Part shown: in pieces, positions 35,588-43,582 of the stretch
Layout: each line of letters starts with the position of its first letter
Numbering within the stretch: the stretch's first letter is position 1
NCBI GenBank assembly: GCA_023412715.1
Contig: JAEZCC010000042.1
Location: forward strand, 1 to 64,000
DNA: 64,000 nt
Origin: Bacillota bacterium
GTDB taxonomy: Bacteria > Bacillota > Clostridia > Oscillospirales > Acutalibacteraceae
Direction of reading: 5' to 3'
Notes under the pieces: generated by a model
What the model saw: only the letters and a program-made list of their open reading frames with translations
The model's database searches: none
What the model was told of the DNA's origin: nothing
Translations under genes and position numbers: made by a program

Positions 35588-36457
35588 ATGAGAACAGATT
35601 CCAGGCCCGCAGAAGACAAAAAAAGAACGAAGAAAATCAAAATTTCTTCGCTCGTTCTGTACTGCTTTCTGGGGCTGTATGCGGTGATACAGGTTTATCC
35701 CCTTCTCTGGCTTTTTCTTTTTTCCTTCAAAAACAACAACGAAATCTACAGCGGGAATGCCATGGGGATCCCGGAAGTGTGGAGGTTTTCCAATTACTCT
35801 TCGGTCCTGACGAACGGCAACGTGGCGGTTTACCTGCTCAACAGCGTGATTGTGACAGGCGTGACCATCGTGCTTTCCACCATTCTGCTCGCGACCTCGG
35901 CCTATGCCATTGTGCGCATGCGGTGGAAATGGAACAACGTGTTTCTGACCTACATCCTTCTCGGCATGATGGTTCCGCTCCACGCCACGCTTCTTCCGCT
36001 GTTCATCGTTTTAAAGTCCATGGGGCTGCTCAACAGCTACCTGTCGCTGATTCTGCCCTACGCGGCCTTCGCCCTGCCCATCGGGGTTTTCATCATGGTC
36101 GGCTTCCTGCGGAATATCCCGCGGGAGCTGGAAGAATCGGCCTGCCTGGACGGCTGCAACATATACAAGATGTTCTATTACATTTCCCTGCCGCTGGTCC
36201 GCCCGGCCATTGCGACGGTCGCAATCTTTACGTTCCTTTCTTCCTGGAACGAGCTGATGTTCGCGAACACGTTCATCAACGACGACATGTTCAAGACGCT
36301 CACGGTCGGCATCATGTCCCTTTCCGGGCAGCAGGGGACGCAGTGGGGGCCAATCGGGGCCGGCCTTGTGATCGCCACGGTTCCCACGCTGATTATCTAC
36401 CTGCTGTTCAGCAACCAGATTCAGAAGAGCATGATCGCCGGCGCAGTCAAGGGGTAA
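35588..36457 (+). CDS. Sugar ABC transporter permease, MalG/UgpE type
   Basis: A 289-aa membrane protein. The N-terminal cytoplasmic tail is basic, the first helix reads LVLYCFLGLYAVIQVYPLLWLFLFSF, and the EAA loop is EESACLDGCNIYKMFYYISLPLV. The ATG at 35588 follows GGTGAT; a TTG four codons upstream is possible. It ends in the usual IAGAVKG and precedes a terminator. Confidence 0.92.
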   Translation: MRTDSRPAEDKKRTKKIKISSLVLYCFLGLYAVIQVYPLLWLFLFSFKNNNEIYSGNAMGIPEVWRFSNYSSVLTNGNVAVYLLNSVIVTGVTIVLSTILLATSAYAIVRMRWKWNNVFLTYILLGMMVPLHATLLPLFIVLKSMGLLNSYLSLILPYAAFALPIGVFIMVGFLRNIPRELEESACLDGCNIYKMFYYISLPLVRPAIATVAIFTFLSSWNELMFANTFINDDMFKTLTVGIMSLSGQQGTQWGPIGAGLVIATVPTLIIYLLFSNQIQKSMIAGAVKG

Positions 36458-36487
36458 AGAATTTTCCCGCTCCGCGCGGGGAACAGG

Positions 36488-36526
36488 ATTCCTTCGCCGC
36501 AGTTTTCTGCGCCGGAGGAATTTTTC
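36488..36526 (+). terminator. Intrinsic terminator of the 33-36 kb transporter operon
   Basis: ATTCCTTCGCCGCAG pairs with CTGCGCCGGAGGAAT (one mismatch, one wobble) around a TTTT loop, then TTTTT. It sits between convergent genes. Confidence 0.75.
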
Positions 36527-36553
36527 ATGCCCGGCGGAAAGCGGCGGGCGGGG

Positions 36554-37417
36554 CTAAAACCCGGTGTGCAGCTTCCTGAAATCCTTCGGGGAACAGCCTT
36601 TGATCTGGCGGAACAGCCTGTCGAACGTCGAGATGCTGCTGAACCCCACGGCGTAGGCGACCTCCGAAACCGTATAGTTCGGGTCCACCATAAGCACCTC
36701 CGCTTTTTTGATTCTGTACTCGTTCAGGTACTGGTGAAAGTTTTTCTCGGTGACCTCCTTGAACAGGCGGGAAAAATAATATTCACTGAACCCGGCGGCG
36801 TGAGAGATGTCTTTCAGGTGGATGTCTTCCGTGTAGTTTTTCTCGATATAATTGAGCGATTTGCTGATTTTGTCGAGTCCGATGTTGCTTTTTCTTCCGC
36901 CGTTTTTCAGGTTCCCTATCATCAGCTGCGAGGGGCTGCACCGGCAGAGCAGGACGAGAATGTCCATCATGCGGGCGGTGTAGTACAGTTCGTCCGCAAT
37001 CCCCCCGGTCTGCTGCTCTTTCAGGATCTTCTGGATCTCGTCCTCCAGGCTCCGGTAAAGCTCGCCGTCGTCCGGCGAAATCTGCCGCACGTCGCGCAGC
37101 TGCGTGTAGAGCCGCTCGATGTTCATATAGGAATTCAGGTTCGAGAATTCGTAGTTGATGAAAATCCGGATTCCGGTGGCGGTTTCGCTGCAGAATTCGT
37201 GGATGTCCCCGCCCGGGATATAGAGGATGTCCTTTTCCCCGAGCACGTACTTTTTCGAGTTCACCAGCACGACAAAATCGTTTTTCAGCACGTAGACCAG
37301 CTCGATGGCGTTATGCCAGTGAGGCGGGTAGGAAAAATTGATGTTCTGGTTGACAATCAGGCGAAAAGGGAAGCTTTTATCGAAGATTTTCTTTTCATGA
37401 AGGCCGTCGATAATCAT
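36554..37417 (-). CDS. AraC family transcriptional regulator with cupin sensor
   Basis: A 287-aa regulator. An N-terminal cupin domain (residues about 15-90; FSYPPHWHNAIELVYVL and IYIPGGDIHEF) probably senses sugar. A C-terminal double helix-turn-helix follows, with HLKDISHAAGFSEYYFSRLFKEVTEKNFHQYLNEYRI and VSEVAYAVGFSSISTFDRLFRQIKG. It is convergent with the transporter operon and is the likely regulator of the 28-36 kb glycan locus. The ATG at 37417 has AAGGGG 7 bases upstream. Confidence 0.88.
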   Translation of the reverse strand: MIIDGLHEKKIFDKSFPFRLIVNQNINFSYPPHWHNAIELVYVLKNDFVVLVNSKKYVLGEKDILYIPGGDIHEFCSETATGIRIFINYEFSNLNSYMNIERLYTQLRDVRQISPDDGELYRSLEDEIQKILKEQQTGGIADELYYTARMMDILVLLCRCSPSQLMIGNLKNGGRKSNIGLDKISKSLNYIEKNYTEDIHLKDISHAAGFSEYYFSRLFKEVTEKNFHQYLNEYRIKKAEVLMVDPNYTVSEVAYAVGFSSISTFDRLFRQIKGCSPKDFRKLHTGF

Positions 37418-37456
37418 ACGTTTTCCCCTTTTCACAAAAACCGCGCGGCGGTCTTT

Positions 37457-37954
37457 TCAGGTGTCATCCTGCGGGCGGGGGAACGAGGCCGCAATCAGCG
37501 TTTCGTAGTCCGGACGCTCCTCTTTCGGGAACTCCCCCTCCAGCGAAAACTTTTTCTGCAGCCTGCCGAACACGTCGGGCAGCATTTGCAGGACTTCGTA
37601 CGGGTCGTCCGGCAGAAGCACGATGGCCTGGTTGACGCTTTCCACGAGGTACCCGGTCCGTTCCCCGCCGCGCAGCTTCATGATCCCCCTCGGCTCGCCC
37701 AGGCGGTCGAGCGGCACGCGCAGGGTCCGGAAAATCGGCGCGGCGCAGTCCGGCTGTTTTTCCTGCGAAGAGCTGACCACGAAGACAATCGTTTTATCTT
37801 TCAGAAGGGTCGAAAGGCAGCCGTTCAGGTTCTGCGGCCGGGCGCAGACGGAGATGCAGCCCGGGTCCACGCCGAAGAAGCCGCACGCGCGGGCAATCGC
37901 CCGCTGGCATGCGGAGGTCCTGTGGGCAAGATAGAACAGAATTCCTGCGTCCAA
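37457..37954 (-). CDS. Hypothetical protein next to cinA
   Basis: A 165-aa soluble protein I do not recognise. Its N-terminal half has FYLAHRTSACQRAIARACGFFGVDP and a beta strand KTIVFVVSSS; its C-terminal half has GERTGYLVESVNQAIVLLPDDPYEVLQMLP, which recalls the end of molybdopterin-binding (MoCF/CinA-type) domains where a gene product is guided by LPG-like loops. It starts at TTG with AAGGAAGG 8 bases upstream, 76 bp after cinA on the same strand, so it is co-transcribed with cinA-thiI-nifS. A degenerate MoCF-like fold is only a guess. Confidence 0.6.
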   Translation of the reverse strand: MDAGILFYLAHRTSACQRAIARACGFFGVDPGCISVCARPQNLNGCLSTLLKDKTIVFVVSSSQEKQPDCAAPIFRTLRVPLDRLGEPRGIMKLRGGERTGYLVESVNQAIVLLPDDPYEVLQMLPDVFGRLQKKFSLEGEFPKEERPDYETLIAASFPRPQDDT

Positions 37955-38030
37955 GTTGATTCCTTCCTTACTGGGTTTCAGAATTTACGGGCTTCCGGCG
38001 CGGAAGCTTTGGCGAGCGGGGCGGCGCGGG

Positions 38031-39311
38031 TCATCCCCGGCGCTTTTCGCGGGAATAGGCCGCCTCCTCCATGCCGCCGAGGTTCAGCACCCTGCGGCGC
38101 ACCATGTCGAGCGCGTTCGACGCGGCGAGAAAGCGCAGATAGCCGCGCCCTTTGTGCGTGTTGCCGCGCATCTCGCGCACCCAGGTGTTTTCTCCGTCGC
38201 ACAGGGCGAGGTAAACGAGGCCGACCGGCTTCTCCGAGGTGCCGCCGTCCGGGCCGGCGATGCCCGTGACGCCGAGGCCGAAATCGGAGCCGGAAAGCTT
38301 CCGGATCCCCTGCGCCATCAGCCGGGCGACCTGCGGGCTGACCGCGCCGTACTGCCGAAGAATATCCTCCGGCACGCCGAGCAGCTTCGTCTTGGCCTCG
38401 TTCGCATAGGTCACCACGCCCATGCGGAACACCGCGGAGGAGCCGGGAATGTCGGTGATGCGCTTCGCCACGAGCCCGCCGGTGCAGGATTCCGCCGTGG
38501 CGGCGGTCAGGCGCTTTTCGGTCAGCAGGCGCACGACGGTTTCTTCCAGGCTCTCGATATCGACGCTGTAAACGCAGTCGCCGAGGCGCCGTTTCAGCTC
38601 CGCCACGACCGGTTCGCATAAGGCTGCGGCCTGTTCCGCGCTTTCGGCGCGCGCCGTCACGCGCACGAACATCTCGCCGTCCTTCGCGTAGGTTGCGGCG
38701 GTCGGGTTCGGGCAGGCGCACAGGTCTTCAATCTGCTCGGCGACGTTGCCCTCGCCGAGGCCGAACACATGCACCATGCGCGAGACGATGGCCGCTTTTC
38801 CGCCGCCCGCGAGGAACGGCACGGCGTAATGCTTGAGCATGGGGATCAGCTCCGACGGCGGGCCGGGCAGCATGGCGACCAGCTTGCCGGAATCGGTCTT
38901 AAAGCCGCAGCCCGGCGCGGTGCCGTTGTCGTTCGGGAAGACCGTGCAGCCCTCGGGCAGCATGGCCTGCTTTTTCTGCGTCTCGCCGAGCGCGCGGCCC
39001 TGAAAATACTGCCGGATGTGCTCCATGCTGGTTTCGTCCATCGCCAGCTTTTTGCCCGCGGCGGAGGCGATGGTCTCTTTCGTGAGGTCGTCGCCCGTGG
39101 GGCCGAGGCCGCCCGTGGTGATGACGATGTCGCTGCGCGTAAGGGCGGTTTCGAGCGCGCTGCGCAGGCGCTCCGGGTTGTCGCCGACGGTGCAGGCGTA
39201 CAGAAGGCCGATGCCCGCGGCCGAAAGCTCGCGCGCCACGAAGGACGCGTCCGTATTGATGGTATGGCCCAGAAGAAGCTCTGTGCCGACGGAAATGATT
39301 TCAGCGTTCAT
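38031..39311 (-). CDS. cinA: CinA family protein (competence/damage-inducible, NMN amidohydrolase)
   Basis: A 426-aa full-length CinA. The N-terminal MoCF-like domain runs from AEIISVGTELLLGHTINTDASFVARELSAAG through TTGGLGPTGDDLTKE to MLPGPPSELIPML. The C-terminal amidohydrolase domain has TAATAESCTGGLVAKRITDIPGSSAVF and GVTGIAGPDGGTSEKPVG. The protein family links pyridine nucleotide salvage with competence. It lies 13 bp after thiI. Confidence 0.95.
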   Translation of the reverse strand: MNAEIISVGTELLLGHTINTDASFVARELSAAGIGLLYACTVGDNPERLRSALETALTRSDIVITTGGLGPTGDDLTKETIASAAGKKLAMDETSMEHIRQYFQGRALGETQKKQAMLPEGCTVFPNDNGTAPGCGFKTDSGKLVAMLPGPPSELIPMLKHYAVPFLAGGGKAAIVSRMVHVFGLGEGNVAEQIEDLCACPNPTAATYAKDGEMFVRVTARAESAEQAAALCEPVVAELKRRLGDCVYSVDIESLEETVVRLLTEKRLTAATAESCTGGLVAKRITDIPGSSAVFRMGVVTYANEAKTKLLGVPEDILRQYGAVSPQVARLMAQGIRKLSGSDFGLGVTGIAGPDGGTSEKPVGLVYLALCDGENTWVREMRGNTHKGRGYLRFLAASNALDMVRRRVLNLGGMEEAAYSREKRRG

Positions 39312-39324
39312 GGGATGAATCTCC

Positions 39325-40500
39325 TCAGCGTTCCGGCTCTATTTTTGTCGTTCTGACCCGGCCCAGGCAGTCTTCCAGCAGGGCGGGGACGTCCAGCTTT
39401 TCTTCGGCGTGCTCGACGAATTTCAGCACCGGCCTCGTGCGCGGGTGGCGGGGCGTGAACACCGTGCAGCAGTCCTCGTAGGGGAGGATGGAAAGGTCGT
39501 AGGTACCGATGCGGCGCGCGAGCGCGATGATATCGACTTTGTCCATGCCGATGAGCGGCCGGAAGACCGGCATCGACGCGGCGGCGTCCGTGCAGGCGAT
39601 GGCCTGCAGGGTCTGGCTCGCGACCTGCCCGAGGCTTTCGCCGGTAATCAGCGCGCCGCAGCCCTGTTCCGCGGCGATGCGCTCCGCCGCGCGCATCATC
39701 ATCCGGCGCATGATGACGGTGAAATACTCTTCCGGGCATTTCGCCATAATCTCTTCCTGAATTTTGGCGAAGGGCACGGTGTACATCGTCATATGGCCGG
39801 CGTAGCGCCCGACCCTGCGCAGCAGATCGGCCACCTTCTGCTCGGCGCGCTCGCTGGTGTAGGGCGGGCTGGCGAAATGCACGGCCGTCAGCTCCACGCC
39901 GCGCCGCGCCATCATCCACGAGGCGACGGGGCTGTCGATGCCGCCGCTGATGAGCACGGCGGCCTTCCCGCCGGTGCCGACGGGGATCCCCCCCGCGCCG
40001 CGCAGGGAATTGCCGTGCACGTAGGCCGCCAGGTCGCGGATTTCGACGCGCACGGTGAATTCCGGCTCGTTCACGTCCACGGCGATGTGCGGGAAGGCTT
40101 TTTGCAGGTAGCCGCCGACCTCGGCGCAGATTTCCGGCGATTTGAGCGGGAATTTCTTGTCCGAGCGCCTGCACTCGACCTTGAACGACTTCGCGGCTTC
40201 CAGGTCGCGGCGCAGATATTCCGCGGCGGCGCGGCAGACCGCGCCGATTTCCTTTTCCGTCTCGCAGGCGCGGGAATACGCCGCGATGCCGAAGATCCTC
40301 GACACGCGTTCCTCCGCCTCGCCGATGTCGGCGTCCCCGCGCGGGGTGATATAGACGGTGGACTGAATCTCGCGGACGTCGAACCGGCCGGAGTCCGGCA
40401 ACCTGCGGCGGATGTTTTTGAGCAGCATGTCCTCGAACGCGCGGCGGTTCAGGCCCTTGAGCACGACCTCGCCCAGCTTTACCAGAATGACTTCCTTCAT
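39325..40500 (-). CDS. thiI: tRNA 4-thiouridine synthetase ThiI
   Basis: A 391-aa enzyme that adenylates tRNA U8 and transfers sulfur. It has an NFLD/THUMP region (residues about 1-165) and a PP-loop ATPase domain with SGGIDSPVASWMM (about 183). The C-terminal rhodanese domain of enterobacterial ThiI is absent, as is normal in Firmicutes, where a dedicated cysteine desulfurase donates the sulfur. That partner is encoded 21 bp upstream. Confidence 0.95.
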   Translation of the reverse strand: MKEVILVKLGEVVLKGLNRRAFEDMLLKNIRRRLPDSGRFDVREIQSTVYITPRGDADIGEAEERVSRIFGIAAYSRACETEKEIGAVCRAAAEYLRRDLEAAKSFKVECRRSDKKFPLKSPEICAEVGGYLQKAFPHIAVDVNEPEFTVRVEIRDLAAYVHGNSLRGAGGIPVGTGGKAAVLISGGIDSPVASWMMARRGVELTAVHFASPPYTSERAEQKVADLLRRVGRYAGHMTMYTVPFAKIQEEIMAKCPEEYFTVIMRRMMMRAAERIAAEQGCGALITGESLGQVASQTLQAIACTDAAASMPVFRPLIGMDKVDIIALARRIGTYDLSILPYEDCCTVFTPRHPRTRPVLKFVEHAEEKLDVPALLEDCLGRVRTTKIEPER

Positions 40501-40521
40501 ATAGGCTTCTCCTTTTACGGC

Positions 40522-41661
40522 TTACAGCGGGCGTTTCACGAGGGCCGAAAGACCTTCCCTGAAGGCGGCGAGGAACAGCTTCGCTTCATCGAGAGTGTTG
40601 AACCGGCTGAAACTCAGGCGCAGCGAAGAGGCGATGCGCTCGCGCGGCAGGCCCATCGCGTGCAGCACGTAGCTTTCGCGCCCTTTCGAGCAGGCCGATC
40701 CCGAGGAGACGTAGATGCCTTTGTCTGAAAGGAAGTGCAGCATCGTCTCCGCGCGGACGCCCCCCGCCGAGAAGTTCAGGATGTAAGGCAGGCAGTCCTC
40801 CGGGGAATTGATCGCTACGCCGGGAATCTCCGCGAGGCCCGCACGCAGAAAGCCGTTCAGTTCCTTCATTTTCGGCAGCTCGTCCGACGGATCCGGAAGC
40901 GCGGCGACGGCCGCCCCGAGACCCGCGATGAGCGGGACGCTCTCCGTGCCGGGGCGCACGTCCTTTTCCTGACCGCCGCCGAACGTCAGCGGCTCGATGT
41001 GCACGCCGCGGCGCATGTAGAGCGCGCCCGCGCCTTTCGGCCCGTGGATTTTGTGGCCGCTCATGCTCATCAGGCCGACGCCGTATTTCCGGGGGCGCAG
41101 CGCCAGCTTGCCGAACGCCTGCACCGCGTCCACGTGCAGCAGCGCGGGCGCCTTCGCGCGGGCAATCGCCTCCGCGGCGGCCTCGACGGGGAGGACGGAG
41201 CCGACCTCGTTGTTGACCCGCATCATGCTGACGAGGACGGTCTGCGGCGTCACGGCCTCAAAAACCTGCTCCGGCGCGATTTTGCCTTCGAGGTCCGGCT
41301 TCAAATATACGACCTCGAACCCTTCCTGCTCCAGACGCTTCATCACGTTGAGGACGGAGGGGTGCTCGATGGCCGTCGTCACGATGCGGTTCCCGCGCTT
41401 TTTGCGCGCGCGGGCGGCGCCGAACAGAGCGAGGTTGTTGCTCTCGGTCCCGCCGGACGTGAAATAGATCTCCTCCGGTTCGGCGGAGAGCAGAGACGCG
41501 ACGGCCTCGCGTGCCTTTCGCATGGCCTGCTCCGCCCGGAAGCCCTTCGTGTGCAGGGAAGACGGGTTGCCGTAATTTTCGGTCATCGTCTCTACCACGG
41601 CCTCGGCGGCCTCGCGGCAGACCCGCGTGGTGGAAGAATTGTCAAAATATATTTCTGTCAA
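40522..41661 (-). CDS. Cysteine desulfurase (NifS/IscS-like), probable ThiI partner
   Basis: A 379-aa PLP enzyme. The start is TTG after AGAGAGG. Seen are the N-terminal IYFDNSSTTR, the PLP lysine in MSGHKIHGPKGAGALY (about residue 200) and the active-site cysteine in SSGSACSKGRES (about 325). The short thiolation loop fits the NifZ-type desulfurases that serve ThiI. It is the first gene of the nifS-thiI-cinA run. Confidence 0.94.
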   Translation of the reverse strand: MTEIYFDNSSTTRVCREAAEAVVETMTENYGNPSSLHTKGFRAEQAMRKAREAVASLLSAEPEEIYFTSGGTESNNLALFGAARARKKRGNRIVTTAIEHPSVLNVMKRLEQEGFEVVYLKPDLEGKIAPEQVFEAVTPQTVLVSMMRVNNEVGSVLPVEAAAEAIARAKAPALLHVDAVQAFGKLALRPRKYGVGLMSMSGHKIHGPKGAGALYMRRGVHIEPLTFGGGQEKDVRPGTESVPLIAGLGAAVAALPDPSDELPKMKELNGFLRAGLAEIPGVAINSPEDCLPYILNFSAGGVRAETMLHFLSDKGIYVSSGSACSKGRESYVLHAMGLPRERIASSLRLSFSRFNTLDEAKLFLAAFREGLSALVKRPL

Positions 41662-42048
41662 CGGTTGTTACCTCTCTCTGTTTTGTCGCGTTTCTGCCTG
41701 CGGCCGGGTCAGGGCCGCGTGCCGCTTCCGCGGGATGCAAAGCACCCTTCGCGCCTACGGCGGACCAAAACGATAGCCTTCGGCAGGGTGGCTTCTTACT
41801 GCATTGCCCTGGGTTTGCACTCAACCGGCCACGTGCAAACTTGCGTGCAGGCTCAGCCTGCCGCTGCGCTTACACGCAATCCCGGCCCGGCTTGTCCGCC
41901 CGTCCGAACGCCCGGCTGAAACGGACCGTGTCCTCAGGCTCAGTCTGCCTTATTATACACCAAGTCCGGTCGGGAGGCAATGCGGAGCCTTCTTGACCGG
42001 ACTTTTTGTCATGCTATAATAGGTTCATAAATTCAAGGGGGAACCGTC
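41662..42048. other. GC-rich intergenic region with hairpins
   Basis: A 387-bp gap between divergent genes. It is GC-rich for a promoter region and holds short palindromes, for example GCAGGCTCAGCCTGC near 41847-41861. A 25-nt word at 41861-41885 recurs inverted and diverged at 47968-47992. No credible gene is seen. Confidence 0.5.
41993..42020 (+). promoter_or_regulatory. Sigma-A promoter of the PH-domain gene
   Basis: TTGACC, a 16-bp spacer, and a perfect TATAAT, leaving about 22 nt of leader before the TTG start. Confidence 0.7.
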
Positions 42049-42537
42049 TTGAAATTCAAATCGAAGGTCGACTGGTGGTACTATCTTGTCACCGCCGTGT
42101 TTGCGGGCGCGTGCGTCCTTCTGACCGTCTGCGCGTTTCAGACCGGCAAAACTCTGCTGAAGGCGGAAGCGGCTTTGTGTCTCCTGATCTTCTTCCTGAT
42201 GATTCTGCCGGTCCTTTTCATGTCCTGCTGCATCTTTGAAAAGGGCTGCCTGCGTGTCAAGTGCGGCTTTTTCGGGAACACCCCGTTTGTGGGGTCCCGC
42301 ATCCCTTACTGGGATATCGTGTCTGTTGAAAATACCCGCGACCCGTCCTCTTCCATGGCGCCGTCGCTCGACCGGGTCGGCATCGAATTCCGCTCCGGCG
42401 GAAAGCATAACGGTTACGTCATGGTCGCCCCGAAAGAGAAACAGCGGTTTATCGACGAGCTGCGCAGGCGGAATCCGATGATTTTCTACAAAACCGGCGA
42501 TGAAACGCCCGGCAAGGGCGGCGGCTTTACTGTTTGA
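42049..42537 (+). CDS. Small membrane protein with bacterial PH-like domain
   Basis: A 162-aa protein with two N-terminal membrane helices (WWYYLVTAVFAGACVLLTVCAF and AEAALCLLIFFLMILPVLFM) and a C-terminal PH-like (bPH) domain in which GSRIPYWDIVSVENTRDPSSSMAPSLDRVGIEFRSGG matches the YyaB/DUF1200-type pattern. The start is TTG with AAGGGGG 7 bases upstream. It has its own promoter and overlaps the convergent GT2 gene by 11 bp at the 3' end. No specific function is known. Confidence 0.75.
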   Translation: MKFKSKVDWWYYLVTAVFAGACVLLTVCAFQTGKTLLKAEAALCLLIFFLMILPVLFMSCCIFEKGCLRVKCGFFGNTPFVGSRIPYWDIVSVENTRDPSSSMAPSLDRVGIEFRSGGKHNGYVMVAPKEKQRFIDELRRRNPMIFYKTGDETPGKGGGFTV

Positions 42538-43465
42538 ATTCCTCAATCCGGTAGCGCGGGCGGCCCTTTGCCTCCGCGTAGATCTTGCCGACGTACGTGC
42601 CGAGCACGCCCATGCACAGCATGAGAAGCCCGCCGAGCAGCCACAGCGACCACACGGCCCACACCCACGCCGCAAGCCCCGAGGTGAAGTGGAGAATCAG
42701 CGTCCAGAGAAGGCCCGCGAAGCCGACGAGCGACGTGAGGCAGCCGAGGCCGGTAATCAGGCTCAGGGGCTTCACGCTGAACGAGGTGATGCCGTCGATC
42801 GCGAACGAGACCATCTTTTTGAGCGGGTATTTCGACTCGCCGGCAAAGCGCTCGTGCCGGTCGTAAAAAACGTAGTCGCTGCGGTAGCCGATGAGCGGCA
42901 CGAGGCCGCGCAGGAAGAGGTTGACCTCGCGGTACTCGCTCAGCGCGTCGAGCGCGCGGCGGCTCATCAGGCGGTAGTCCGCGTGGTTGAAGACCGTCTC
43001 GACGCCCATCCGGTCCATCAGGCGGTAAAAGGCGAGCGCCGTAAAGCGCTTGAAAAACGTGTCGGTGTCGCGCTTGTTCCGCACGCCGTACACGACGTCG
43101 CAGCCCTCGTTGAACTTCTTGACGAACTCGTCGAGCACCTCGACGTCGTCCTGCAGGTCGGCGTCCAGGCTGACGGCGCAGTCTGCGAGGGTGCGCGCCT
43201 GCATCAGCCCGGCCAGCAGCGCGTTCTGGTGGCCGCGGTTGTGCGCGAGCTTCAGCCCGCAGATGAATTCGCTCTGCGTGCAGTATTCCGAAATCAGCTT
43301 CCATGTGCCGTCGCGGCTGCCGTCGTCTACGAACAGCATGCGGCTTTTCCGGTCCGCAAGGCCGGAAGCGATCATGGATTCGAGCTTTACGGTCAGCCGC
43401 CGGACGGTTTCCGGCAGGACTTTTTCTTCATTGTAGCAGGGAATGACGAAATAAACGACAGGCAT
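42527..43465 (-). CDS. Polyprenyl-phosphate glycosyltransferase, GT2 (CsbB/GtrB-like)
   Basis: A 312-aa membrane-associated glycosyltransferase. The catalytic domain has YFVIPCYNEEKVLPE, FVDDGSRDGTW and the metal-binding SLDADLQDD, the dolichol-phosphate-mannose synthase pattern. Two C-terminal helices follow (about residues 230-295), ending GTYVGKIYAEAKGRPRY. Relatives load a sugar on undecaprenyl phosphate. The YfhO gene lies 117 bp upstream on the same strand, the same pairing as CsbB-YfhO, in which YfhO passes the sugar to lipoteichoic acid. Confidence 0.9.
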   Translation of the reverse strand: MPVVYFVIPCYNEEKVLPETVRRLTVKLESMIASGLADRKSRMLFVDDGSRDGTWKLISEYCTQSEFICGLKLAHNRGHQNALLAGLMQARTLADCAVSLDADLQDDVEVLDEFVKKFNEGCDVVYGVRNKRDTDTFFKRFTALAFYRLMDRMGVETVFNHADYRLMSRRALDALSEYREVNLFLRGLVPLIGYRSDYVFYDRHERFAGESKYPLKKMVSFAIDGITSFSVKPLSLITGLGCLTSLVGFAGLLWTLILHFTSGLAAWVWAVWSLWLLGGLLMLCMGVLGTYVGKIYAEAKGRPRYRIEEFKQ

Positions 43466-43499
43466 GCAATCAACCTCCGTTTAGGCTGCCGGTGAAGTC

Positions 43500-43548
43500 G
43501 CGCAGCCGCAAAATTGACGGGCAATTTGGCCTGCCGCGTTGGCTGCGC
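43500..43548. other. Nested hairpins between yfhO-like and GT2 genes
   Basis: Outer stem GCGCAGCC (43500-43507) with GGCTGCGC (43541-43548), enclosing AAATTG/CAATTT (43511-43527). There is no T-run on either side, so this is more likely an mRNA structure than a terminator. Confidence 0.5.
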
Positions 43549-43582
43549 TTGCCTTGCGCGATTTCTCGGCGCCTGAAATTTT

